This document shows, piece after piece, positions 10,809 to 21,690 of a stretch of DNA of 64,000 bases (the stretch's first letter is position 1; each line of letters opens with the position of its first letter). Made by a program: the position numbers and the translations under genes. A model generated the notes under the pieces. That model worked only from the letters and a program-made list of their open reading frames with translations, did not search any database and was not told the DNA's origin. The stretch comes from Polytrichum commune (lineage: Eukaryota > Streptophyta > Polytrichopsida > Polytrichales > Polytrichaceae): contig OX485807.1 in the NCBI GenBank assembly GCA_950295325.1, positions 51,492,440 to 51,556,439 on the forward strand, given 5' to 3'.

Positions 10809-13264
10809 TAGTAGATAGAAACATGGGCTCTCTTTTGATATGATGACATTGTTAAAAATAGGATGGTGCCAGCTAAGACCCCCTATCTGGGCAGGCTACA
10901 GTCCGGGCAGCTGGGGCAGCCCGGGCAGCTTGCCCCCCAGGAGAAAATATTCTTGCATCGTTAGGTTAGGCAATATTTTTAAATACCTAGTTTCATGGGA
11001 CCCATCATCAAGTGGGCTAAAATAAGGAAGGTCCATTTAGTCTAAGGTTATGCATGGGCCGAATTTGGGCTCATTGGGTGTTAACTTGCGGAATCGTTGA
11101 CCCCGTTTATAGGAGTACCTCAAAGTCACGGTTGTCACATGTTGGGCCTTCTATACGTATCTTAACTCCACAACTATCAAAATTGGTGTGTGTGTGTTTA
11201 TTTTAGATAAATGTTGTAGTTTTTTTCTATAGCTTTATGTTTTGGTGCGCATAACGGTACACTAGTATAGTCATATTTAGTGTGGGTTACCGTCATAACA
11301 TTAGTCAAATCCATAACAATGCTATGTAGGATTGACAATATTATGTGGAATATTATGTGGAATATTATGTAGCTTGGTGTACTTCTAGTCACATAAACCT
11401 TGTGGCATCTTGGACTTTGGAGCTTCACAAGTTGTTCTTTGTTGGGAATTGTGACTCTTTTCAAGTCTCTAAGCCTATAAGGTCAAGAGGGACCGACACA
11501 AGGTTCAACCTAGCGGCTCCCCTATCTCCTCTAGTACACTATTGATTTATTTGATTTAGTGTGGGTGCGAAATTGGTGTGGGTGCCAAGTTATTCGCGAA
11601 GGTTGCTTTTCATGCATTTTCCGTGTAATGTCATGTGCCCCATGCTTACTTCTATGGACGATGCCATTGGATGTTTGTGAGACGATTAACGTGGGGTTGG
11701 TGATGGTTTAGGGGGGCACACTACATAAACTAGCACAATATATAGTATAGTGGTCCCGGGAGTTGGTGGTTTTAGTCGTTCCATGCGGAGATTCACCCAT
11801 GCTTATGTGGTTGGCAAAATAGGAATGCCGGACTTGCCTTCAACACACATGCAACTTAAGGCACGCCCAAGTGGACCATGACCAAGCCATCACCCTCGGC
11901 AATTGTGATTTTTGAAGGTGGGCCGTAAATAGGGTCCTCAAAAACCGTCTTTCAAACTACTACCCATGTCGAGATTAAGCCAAACACGACGACCGTTCAA
12001 AGGTTTTGGTTCTAAATAGATTTGGGAATCATCCTTTGTTGTTGTTGGTGGTGGTGTAGGTATATATACCAAATGTCAGATGGTCGTATACTCGATTTGG
12101 GTAAGGTCGATGGGTCTTAAATGGTTATTTTTCTTCTGACTAGCCTAACTCTCTTAGGATATGAAATCTGTGATTAGTACGAGATGATTAACAAACCCAA
12201 ATCCAAGCCTTAACCACTTCCCTCATGAAATTTGGAACTTGTATGCATATCTTATTCAATATCAAAGTGAGGATTCTCACAATGGTTATGTAGGTCTCCC
12301 CACTTATGTTGAATGTTGAGCCTAGAATGGTTATCATATTTTGAGCACACAGTCCAATCTTTCAAACACATGTTTTTTTGGTATTTGTTCTTGGAGCAAC
12401 ACCTAACCACAAGCCACTCAAAAATAGGTGTGCAAATAACATAGGTAACCTTTTAAGTAACATAGGTAAAATAGGTAACATCGACCTTATAACCGGGCAA
12501 ATGTGGCAACTATGTTCAATAACGAAGATTCGAGTAAAAATGGGCTGTGTTAAAGTCTACAAATCATCTAGAGCATTGTCGTTCATATGGACATGAGATG
12601 TGCCTCAAAGTAGGCCACCAACTCTATTGACGACTTCATCTATCACTATAGTTGTCATAGTACTAATTCTAACAATAATCCCAAATAAAGTAAATGAGTT
12701 TTCTATGCCTAATCTTCGTCTACATATAAATTGCAAATACGTAAAAAAAGAAGAAGATATAAATTAGTGTAGTTTCCCCACAAAGCATTATCTATAGTTG
12801 AATGTTGGTTCTATTGACAACTTGTTGCTAATTTGAGGTCTACAAGCCTTAAGTGGTTGTTTTTCTTAAGTGATATATGGCAAGTTTGGTAGCTAAGAAT
12901 AGACCCCAACATAACATGTATTATGATGAGATCGGATTATGAGCTCATAATATGCTAACCATTCTAGGTTCAATGATCACTTCAATTATGTAAAAAATCG
13001 ACTTAGTTCGAATTTCCCTCTTTGTTGTCACATGCCCTTCCCATATATCATAGATTTTGACATGTAAGTAATCCACCAAAGAATTCAAACCACACGTTTG
13101 CACACATCACGTTGACATTATTGTCATTGATGCGATCTTGGCTTTAAGTTATTCTATAATGTCACATGCTACACTAATTCTCTATTATCACACATTCATG
13201 TTAACACTACATACCTCCTTAATATCACGTGCAATATGGTTGCCACGAGCATGATGTTAGGGAG
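10809..13264. other. Intergenic with scattered repeat fragments
   Basis: A GC-rich patch with repeated gggcagc lies at 10895-10945. Two family C-like left ends (attagtgtgggt variants) lie at about 11265 and 11535 without partners. An R copy is listed separately at 12120. Partial R text recurs at 12870-12965. No coding region recognised. Confidence 0.45.
12120..12430 (-). repeat. Dispersed repeat R, minus-strand copy
   Basis: Read on the + strand it runs taaatggttatttttct, ctcttaggatatgaaa, aacccaaatccaagcc, tgaggattctcacaatgg, gagcctagaatggttat, gtccaatctttcaaacac, cttggagcaacacctaacca. This is the inverse order of the + copies. Confidence 0.6.
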
Positions 13265-13377
13265 ATAAGAGTGTATTTGAGTGGTATGTGGTTCGATGTG
13301 GCTCCCAAGAACGGATACCCAAAAAACATGTAATCTTAATAATATTACGCATTGGATTACGAGGTTCTTTGGTTTAA
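13265..13377 (+). repeat. Dispersed repeat R, 5' part, cut by family A MITE
   Basis: gagtggtatgtggttcg, gtggctcccaagaacggata and cattggattacgagg match the R start. The copy stops at the TAA target site of the family A element at 13378. Confidence 0.55.
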
Positions 13378-13891
13378 GGGCCGCTTTACACCTAGAGGCC
13401 GACCCAATTTGTTGTGTAAGAGGTTTGAAATCCTCACTTGTGATTGATCAAAAGGCTAAAATCGGTCCCAACTCCTTTACAGCTAGAGACCGGGCCAATT
13501 TGGTGGTATGAAAATTTTAATCAAAAAATGCATGATCTGACATGGCCCGAGCTCCTTGAATTGGGTGCACCCAAAATGGAGGGCCAATGTCAAATTTCAG
13601 TAATTTTTTTTTCTCAATAAAATATGAAAATTTTCAACGAACTACATCCATTGGATTATGTAGAAATTTGAATGGCTCTATGCTAGATTAAGCTAGATCC
13701 GTTGGATTATGCTAGATTGTTGTATCGGCCTTGCTTCTTGGCCTTAAGGCCTTTACATATGGAAAAATTGGACCCCGTTATAATCTTATTATAATGTGTA
13801 GTTGAGGCCGGCCTCCAACCCAAAAGGGGCTGAAATTTCATGCAATTGGCCTCAAGGGGAATCAACCCGGCCTCTAGGTGTAAAACGGCCC
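13378..13891 (-). mobile_element. Family A Harbinger-like MITE, copy 2 (514 bases), inserted in a family R repeat
   Basis: The termini are GGGCCGCTTTACACCTAGAG and CTCTAGGTGTAAAACGGCCC. A perfect TAA duplication flanks it (13375-13377 and 13892-13894). Read on the minus strand it follows the copy at 4480 throughout. It interrupts a family R repeat whose 5' part lies at 13265-13377. Confidence 0.85.
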
Positions 13892-13950
13892 TAAGTGATG
13901 TTCACCACTGACATCTAACAACGGTCAAAATTCAACTGCCCCAAACTCAA

Positions 13951-13976
13951 ATATATATATATATACACACACACAC
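13951..13976. repeat. (AT)n(AC)n microsatellite
   Basis: Seven AT units are followed by about six AC units, just beyond the family A element at 13378. Confidence 0.95.
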
Positions 13977-14636
13977 ATTCAACAATCAACATTCTCCAAT
14001 TGTAAAACACACAATCCAATGAATAGTTGTGTGATGCCCGTGCAACTTCCATAAAGCATGCATAATAGTGAAAGGATTGGACCGGACCAAGCAAGCATTC
14101 CGTTCGTACCGATTATTATTGGACACAATTGTGATAATTTGTGTACCCCACCTTGGATTGTACACGTGAATAGAAACTAACACACAAGTTGAGAAGATAT
14201 GGAAAACAAGTTAAATGTGCAAGAGTGTTAGAGCTTGTAAGTACACAGGGAGAAAATACTTGTACATTTGTTGCAACTTGTCCATTGCAACTCATGGCGG
14301 GAAACGCATGTAGAAAAGGAATCGTTTTGGTTTTCAACTGGAGGTTTTTGGGAGCCGGTTCTCCCAAATCCGCAACCAAAAACCTCTGGTTGAGGACCGG
14401 ATTTATTTGTTTGTGAATTTTAGTGGATGAGTTGCAACAAATAGTTGGAATGGACAAATTTTGTTTGTTTTCCCCCAGTGGTAGTCCATCTATGAATGAA
14501 TGTAACCGACGACGGCCAATCCGACTTGAAATTGAGCCCGTTGGCCCTACCCTGCTCAAGAATCCTCTTGGTGTAGGGTGGGGTATAATGCCTACCCTAC
14601 GGTGGGTGGGCTCTTGACTTCCTACCTACCTAGATT

Positions 14637-14790
14637 ATTATCTTTATTATTTTTATTATTTTTTTCCATCAAGTATAGAGAAGATTTCACAATAGGAATT
14701 GAACTGCCGACTAGTACCTCTCCACTATCACATGGTAGTTTAGGGTCACATCGGACCTTAGTCCATCTATAATATATTTGAACAACATAT
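14637..14790 (-). mobile_element. SINE-like element, second copy
   Basis: Read on the minus strand: gaccctaaactaccatgtg, atagtggagaggtactag, cggcagttcaattcc (B-box-like), tgtgaaatcttctctatact, then an A/T-rich tail of aataat repeats. The order is the same as at 7685-7905. Confidence 0.5.
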
Positions 14791-14791
14791 C

Positions 14792-15020
14792 CAATGATAG
14801 AGAGAATTGACCGATAGTTACAGATGAAACCAACCGAGTCGGAGTAATAACCGGTTGAAGTTCAAGAATTCAAGAACATTGCCGGTCGTTCTAGAAGAAT
14901 CTATGGAATATACCTCGAATTAATGAAGGAAACCCGGAAGATGTCGACATGTAACCGGTCGGACTTGGAAGCACTAGGGTGTCAATCGATTATGTCCAAA
15001 AATCTCCCCACCGGACAATG
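14792..15020 (-). mobile_element. Family H1 hAT-like MITE (229 bases)
   Basis: Begins CAATGATAGAGAGAATT and ends TCTCCCCACCGGACAATG. The flanking octamers aacatatc and aatatatg agree at 6 of 8. The interior is the inverse of the H1 consensus: aataaccggttgaagttcaa, gacatgtaaccggtcg, gattatgtccaaaaa. Confidence 0.75.
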
Positions 15021-15596
15021 AATATATGTCTTGGAGCGTGTTCCACATGGCAGGCCTACCCACACACCCTTATGAAAAAACAAGCGTTCATGCAATCTTT
15101 CATTTCATTTTATTTCCTTTTTTTCCCCTCGGTTTTGGTATTAGTAAGTTTTCAAGGACAAGGGTGTGTCATGTTAGAAGTCAAACCAACATAATGTTTA
15201 TCATTGGTTATCAATGTGTTGTAAGATCTTATTGACAAAAAGTAATTAGATGGTGAATATAGTTTCTATGTTGAATATGTTGGTCTCTCGACCAATGTGA
15301 GATTGACATGTGGTAGAGAAAACCCCCCAAAAAACTTGAGCCAATATTGTATTCTTGCCCTTGAGTACAAAGATGTACATAATCATAATACAAAAAGTCT
15401 ATGAAAGCTTGGGGTTGGTTTTGGGTTACATCAATGATCGACGCTTTTAATATCGTGACTTGTTCATACACTATTTAAATATACTAGTATGATATGTGTT
15501 GGAACAGCCTTTGATTGTTAGCAGTAGTTAAGAACTTTGAATTTATTTCATGAATATAAATAATTATTCTCATAGGATGGCCATAGATGTTTCTAT

Positions 15597-16200
15597 CAAT
15601 GTTGGACTGGTATATAGGTGAGTGCATGGTATCAATAATGAACATCAATAATGATAGCAAAGAATCTACGTGTGGGTATCAAAATTATGATCCCATGCAA
15701 ATATTGATGTGTGGTGGGTATGACAAGGTGAGAGAATCTTTGTGTACTCGAGTTATTATTTGGGTCACTACCAGTGCCCGGGAAGTTTTTGGGCATAGTA
15801 GGTCAAGATCCTAGTGATTCTAAATCCAACTTGGTTACATGTTGACATCTTCCAGTTTTTCTTTATTCACTTGAGGTATGTTCTATATATTCTTCTAACA
15901 TGATAAGTAATTCTCTTGAAGTCTCAAAATTCAACTGGTTATTTCTCAAACTCAGCACAATTCATCTGTAACTAACTGCCAGTTCTCCCTGAGCCCTGGT
16001 CAATACCATTCTAAACTATATTGATAGTAGGTTGATTTTACCTAGGTATAAAAGTTCATGCATGATATATAGACCCAAATGGTATTGAAAACAAAAACAC
16101 TCTCAAATAGCCATACCCATACCCGTGAAATAGTGTGAAATCCTCAATATAGATACCCAAATGGTATTAAAACAAAAAAGACAATACCAATCCAACATTG
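15597..16200 (+). mobile_element. Family V hAT-like MITE interrupted by an H1 element
   Basis: The ends are CAATGTTGGACTGGTATAT and the inverse AATACCAATCCAACATTG. The flanking 8-mers gtttctat (15589-15596) and gtttttat (16201-16208) match at 7 of 8 positions. H1 sits inside it at 15772-15998. Without H1 and its TSD copy it is about 369 bases, like the 375-base intron copy. Confidence 0.75.
15772..15998 (+). mobile_element. Family H1 hAT-like MITE nested in V (227 bases)
   Basis: Ends are CAGTGCCCGGGAAG and CTCCCTGAGCCCTG. The flanking octamers are gtcactac (15764-15771) and gtcaatac (15999-16006), 7 of 8 identical. The interior has the family text aagtttttgggcat, ggttacatgttgacatctt, tttctttatt and repeated aactggtt boxes (family consensus aaccggtt). 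Confidence 0.85.
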
Positions 16201-18090
16201 GTTTTTATGTTACGGACTACCCACCTTTATTGTTTCCTTGTGGTAGAGACGTAGAGACCGGAGATGCATGAGTCATGTGCACATATATGATTTTCCTAGC
16301 GTATGAGGATGCGATTTCATTTTCACACGAAGCTTTGATTCAATTGTGATGTTCATGAGGCTTTATGCTTATTTCATTTGTGTCACAAGATCATAACCAT
16401 GGCTTTAATGCAATGACTGTAAATAGGTCATATTTCCTTATATATCAATAACGGCCTACCCACATTCTCAACCATTTGTCTTAGTAGACAACCACGGGAC
16501 AACCACAAATGTATGTATTACTTGTTGAAGAAGGACGCACAATATTAAACCCAAGCGATGGGCTTAGAAGTGCAAAGAATCAAGCAACCTTGAGGTTGAA
16601 TTTGTTAACATTTGGTGCGCCAATGAGGTATTTTATCAGGCAACTTTTGTCACTTTATGTGAGAGTTGACCCCCCTCCCTCCCTCCCTTAGCTACCTTGA
16701 TGACTTTCCCTCACAAGATTTGAACTAGTGGTTAATAACTTGGTCATTAGTGTAACCTCATGACATTTGATGTTAGTGTGCTTAATGGTATTTTGATATT
16801 ATTGTTCTTGGTAATATTATGAGGTCTAGACCTAGATCACACGATGGTCAACAAGTTGACCATAAGTGTAAACACACGACACCTGCCATTAAAATGCCTG
16901 ATAATGTCATCCTCTTGCATCCCAAAACACAAAACTATCATCTTAAAACACTCCGATGTGTTGCGCTAAGTATCATACCTTGAATAACTAAGCACTTCAA
17001 AAAGTTCCTTACAAGTTGACATATGGTGTCACGTTGACAATTAGCGTGTCTAACACTACACTAAATTTTGTATTTAGTTTCACTTGCTATTTTGAGTTAC
17101 ATAATGTAAACCTTTTTACTATTGACGTAGTTTCTTGCCAAATAAAGATGATATTGTTCTACAATGTCCAAACAACCAATTCGACCTTTGTTGACAAAAA
17201 CTATGATATACAATCAACAGTTATAGCATTGCGTGATTCCAAATAATAAGTGACACTAAACCCAAAATTTAGTGCGCTAGACCTCTATGTATCTACTATA
17301 GACCGTTCATCAATAGTGTCCGTGACACTAAATAGCATAAATGGTGCATGTAGTGGAATTCATGGGTCCCACGAAGTTTTATTTCACAATTGACTCGCAC
17401 CAAAAGCCTGATGAGTCATCCTCATAAATAATCCGATGATCAAAAAGATGAAAAGGAAAAAGAAGAAGAAGAGGAGTTTGGCTTTGTAGATATTTATTGG
17501 TCCTTTTTAGCTTGAAAGGAGACCCAATGACCCATCATTCACAATGTGAGCTACACCTTTGTTGGCGCACATGACACTCGTTTTTGTACTACACGGACTT
17601 CCATTTACACTACGACCAAACAAAATAATTCCACACAATTTTTTTTCTTCCCTTGGATTCATTGCATGCAGGAAAGAATGAAAAATCTCCATAGCCACCA
17701 ATCATGCCATGTATGGAAGTGATTTAATTGTGTAATAAGCACTCGTTCTTAATCAACACAAGTACTACTATGACTCCCCTCAATCTATGCTCGTAAATGC
17801 AAGTTAGATTTGAAAGAGTGAGGTATTTTATATCCGATAAATTGGTTTAAATAAACTTATTTGTTCTTGAAATTAATCTCATGGTTCCCAAATTTGTCTA
17901 ACCCCAACTAAATCTTAAACCCTAAACCCTAAAATGATGTATGCATACTTAAAACCAACAATATGTATTATTATAAAAAATTGATTTTATGAGATGGAAT
18001 GAAATTGATTATAAACTCCAAAAAATTAGTTGTTTATGAGATTGGAAGTACACCAAGATGGTGTCAAGAAGGCTGATGTAGTGACAAACA
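16201..18090. other. Intergenic, with a telo-box
   Basis: 16870-17045 resembles 1-170 of the window (cacttgccattag versus cacctgccatta, then acacaaaactatcatc), another dispersed repeat. Near 17915 the run aaccctaaaccctaaa holds two plant telomere-type units. I see no gene. Confidence 0.45.
17059..17350. mobile_element. Possible short or decayed family D element
   Basis: The left end actacactaaattttg is followed by tatttagtttcac, like family D. Toward the right, gtgacactaaatagc and gcatgtag resemble the inverse end, but a second candidate end (aaaatttagtgcgct) lies at about 17270. The boundary is uncertain. Confidence 0.35.
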
Positions 18091-18099
18091 AACACCTCA

Positions 18100-18300
18100 G
18101 TGTAATGTCAACTTGATGGTCTAGTTGGAAGGAAGGTTGGAGACTACCTAATATTATATTTTGAAATAGGGAAGAGTACATTTATGAATTTGCTTGGATT
18201 CTTTCCAAATCTAAAAGAAGAATGTAAACCCACTTTTCATAATACGCCTCACAGGATTTGAGGGAATTCAATAAATTTACTAGAAGATAGATCCAAGTTT
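18100..18300 (-). mobile_element. Possible LINE 3'-region fragment
   Basis: The stretch tagttggaaggaaggttgga followed by gactacctaatattatattt and tgaaatag resembles 62490-62550, part of the LINE remnant there. I estimate roughly two thirds identity over about 65 bases. Nothing in frame. Confidence 0.3.
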
Positions 18301-18944
18301 CAGCAGGGTAGTGAAATTATTTTAGCAAACGTACATCACCTCGCGATGGATCACACTTCTGTAGCACGAGGGTTCAGCATTAAATGTGGAGTGTAATAAG
18401 TTTAGTGGATTTTAATAATGATTAAGTACAACTTTAATGGCAGAGTGATTGCTATTTTCATTCTCTGCCAGCACAACTACAAACACATGAACAATCGTAC
18501 AAAATAATTCAAACCAAATTTATGTACCACGTGTACAAGAAAACAATACAAAGTATTCAAAAGTAATAGTATTTTTTTCTGACCAGAAAGTTACACTGCA
18601 CATTTCCCCGACTTATTTCGGCACTCAGGAAATGCAATAATCGAGGCCGAACTTCAAGTTTCTTGTGATGGAATAAAGAAATTGCACGAGAGAAGGTTCA
18701 ATTTTCATGCCGTGGAGTAAGCGACAAAAAGAAGGATTGCGTCAGAGATTGCCACTTTTCTGCAGGAGATTCTTAGAGGATTTGGTGCATCATTCGTGCA
18801 TACAAATTATGCAGAAAATAATGTCAAGTCACGAATTGCAAATAAATTTCTGACTTAAGTCCAATCCTTGATAACGTCAGGTTCCTCAAGCTTTGTGTGT
18901 GTAGTATGATTCTTCAACCTCAGAGAGGAATTTGGCTTCAATGT

Positions 18945-19260
18945 ACTGGGAAACTAGGGTTTAGGGTTCAAGGCTGGCGCTTAGAAAATGCTCAGTTTCA
19001 GGTCTGCTGAAGTTGGTTGTGCATTCGAGGGTTAATTATTATCCCCAAAATTTAAGCCCAATTATCAGTTCTGGAAAGCTTACTTTCTTGAAGAGAAAAA
19101 TTTGGTTCAGTTTTGTGGAAAATTAGCATTAGGATTTAGGGTTTAAGGCCGGCGCTTGGAAATTGCTCAGTTCCTAAATTCTCAATTTCGGTTCGGTCAA
19201 AGATGGGTATGCATTTGAGTGTGATTTTCCCCAATAATTGAAGCAAGATTCTCCCAGAAT
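18945..19260 (+). repeat. Two degenerate direct repeats with telo-box motifs
   Basis: Units starting near 18947 and 19122 share gaaaaytagnnnnnngttta, aaggcyggcgcttrgaaa and tgctcagtt blocks. Both contain gtttaggg or atttagggttt motifs. They precede the 222-base array and may be its distant ancestors. Confidence 0.5.
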
Positions 19261-19789
19261 TTGAAAAAAGTGATGACATAAGTCTATCTACTCAATTTTC
19301 TTCTGTGGCATGCTATGACTGGTAGTTGAATTGTCCGGCGCACTTAAAATTGGAATTTCTGTCTCTGGGTTTGCACGAGTGGCCCATGATTGGGTGTGTC
19401 AGAAGCGTGGTCTTGCGTGCTTGGATTTCTCGTTGTTGAAATTTTGCAGGATCCGGATATATGATGGTCGTGCAATTCTGGGTTGATTTAATTTGGATAT
19501 CACTGCTGTCAGGTCCGTGGCAGAGTCACGTCCTTCCTTGGGGAATGTATGGATTTCTTGAGTCAGAAATTCAGAGTCATCTGCTGTCAGTGGCATCATC
19601 ACGAGGCGGCCGTGTGGAGAATTTGAGCGTCCAAATCCATGAGCCAGGAATTTTGGGAAGTTGAATCCAGGTACCTAGGAATTCTGAATCATAATTGAGC
19701 ACGTTGAAAACACTCTTCTGAGCACAACTTGTCTATGTGTAAGTACGTACTTGGGGAGGTTCAGAATGTTTTGGGTCAAGTACATGAAG

Positions 19790-21690
19790 AGTATTGTGAC
19801 CTAATGGAAGGATAAGGGTTTATTTCAAGCACGGAGAGAACTAGTCTGGAGTTTAGGGTTTAGGATTTTCAATCATGGCTCCAGGCCATACATCGCCGCC
19901 ATTGCAATGTGTTTGGGAATTTAGATTACCTCCAAAATGCGAATTATAAATGAGCATGCTGAAAACACTTTTGAGCATAAGTTGTCTGAATCTAGGTGTA
20001 CGTACACATGGGGAGTTTCAGAAGTTGTGGTGTCAGGTACATTGATAAATATGGTGACGTAATTGGAAGATTAGGGTTAATTTCAAGCACGGACAGAATT
20101 TAGTCTGGAGTTTCATGGTGGATTGCAACATGTTTGGAAATTTGCATTACCCCAAAATTTTGAATTTATAATTGAGCATGTTGAAAACATTTTTGGGCAC
20201 AAGTTGTCTATGAATCAATGTGAATCTACTTGGGGAGTTTCAGAAACTGTGGTGTCAAGTACATTGATAAATATGGTGACGTAATTGGAAGATTAGGGTT
20301 AATTTCAAGCACTGACAGAACTTAGTCTGGAGTTTCATGGTGGATTGCAACATGTTTGGGAATTTGCATTACCTCGAAATTTTGAATTTATACTTGAGCA
20401 TGTTGAAAACTTTTTTGCACAAGTTGTCTATGAATCAATGTGAATCTACTTGGGGAGTTTCAGAAACTGTGGTGTCAAGTACATTGATAAATATGGTGAC
20501 GTAATTGGAAGATTAGGGTTAATTTCAAGCACTGACAGAACTTAGTCTGGAGTTTCATGGTGGATTGCAACATGTTTGGGAATTTGCATTACCTCGAAAT
20601 TTTGAATTTATACTTGAGCATGTTGAAAACATTTTTGGGCACAAGTTGTCTATGAATCAATGTGAATCTACTTGGGGAGTTTCAGAAACTGTGGTGTCAA
20701 GTACATTGATAAATATGGTGACGTAATTGGAAGATTAGGGTTAATTTCAAGCACTGACAGAACTTAGTCTGGAGTTTCATGGTGGATTACAACATGTTTG
20801 GGACTTTGCATTACCTCGAAATTTTGAATTTATACTTGAGCATGTTGAAAACATTTTTGGGCACAAGTTGTCTATGAATCAATGTGAATCTACTTGGGGA
20901 GTTTCAGAAACTGTGGTGTCAAGTACATTGATAAATATGGTGACGTAATTGGAAGATTAGGGTTAATTTCAAGCACTGACAGAACTTAGTCTGGAGTTTC
21001 ATGGTGGATTGCAACATGTTTGGGAATTTGCATTACCTCGAAATTTTGAATTTATACTTGAGCATGTTGAAAACATTTTTGGGCACAAGTTGTCTATGAA
21101 TCAATGTGAATCTACTTGGGGAGTTTCAGAAACTGTGGTGTCAAGTACATTGATAAATATGGTGACGTAATTGGAAGATTAGGGTTAATTTCAAGCACTG
21201 ACAGAACTTAGTCTGGAGTTTCATGGTGGATTACAACATGTTTGGGACTTTGCATTACCTCGAAATTTTGAATTTATACTTGAGCATGTTGAAAACATTT
21301 TTGGGCACAAGTTGTCTATGAATCAATGTGAATCTACTTGGGGAGTTTCAGAAACTGTGGTGTCAAGTACATTGATAAATATGGTGACGTAATTGGAAGA
21401 TTAGGGTTAATTTCAAGCACGGACAGAATTTAGTTTGGAGTTTCATGGTGGATTGCAGCATGTTTGGGAATTTGTATTACCTTGAAATTTTGAATTTATA
21501 CTTGAGCATGTTGAAAACATTTTTGGGCACAAGTTGTCTATGAATCGATGTGAATCTACTTGGGGAGTTCAGAAATTGTGGTGTCAAGTACATTGATGAG
21601 TATGGTGACCTAATTGAAAGATTAGGGTTACATTTCAAACAGAGAGAATTAGTCTAGAGTTCCATAGAAGCATTTTCATTCATTCCTGGT
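19790..21690 (+). repeat. 222-base tandem array with a 444-base higher-order unit
   Basis: The anchor ggtgacgtaattggaag lies at 20053, 20275, 20495, 20717, 20939, 21161 and 21383, with diverged ends near 19795 and 21604. Spacing is 222 except one 220-base unit that lost two bases (cttttttgcacaag). Inner units are nearly identical. The variants gattgcaacatg/gggaattt and gattacaacatg/gggacttt alternate at 20563, 20785, 21007 and 21229, so a dimer has been copied. Every unit carries TGACGTAA, a bZIP-type core, and gattagggttaattt. All frames are stopped. Confidence 0.92.

Noticed and set aside
17914-17934. Telomeric sequence
   Set aside because: Only about two TTTAGGG-type units; this is a telo-box-sized motif, not a telomere or a convincing interstitial array.
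19790-21690. CRISPR-like regular array
   Set aside because: Units are contiguous 222-base repeats without unique spacers, in a eukaryotic context.
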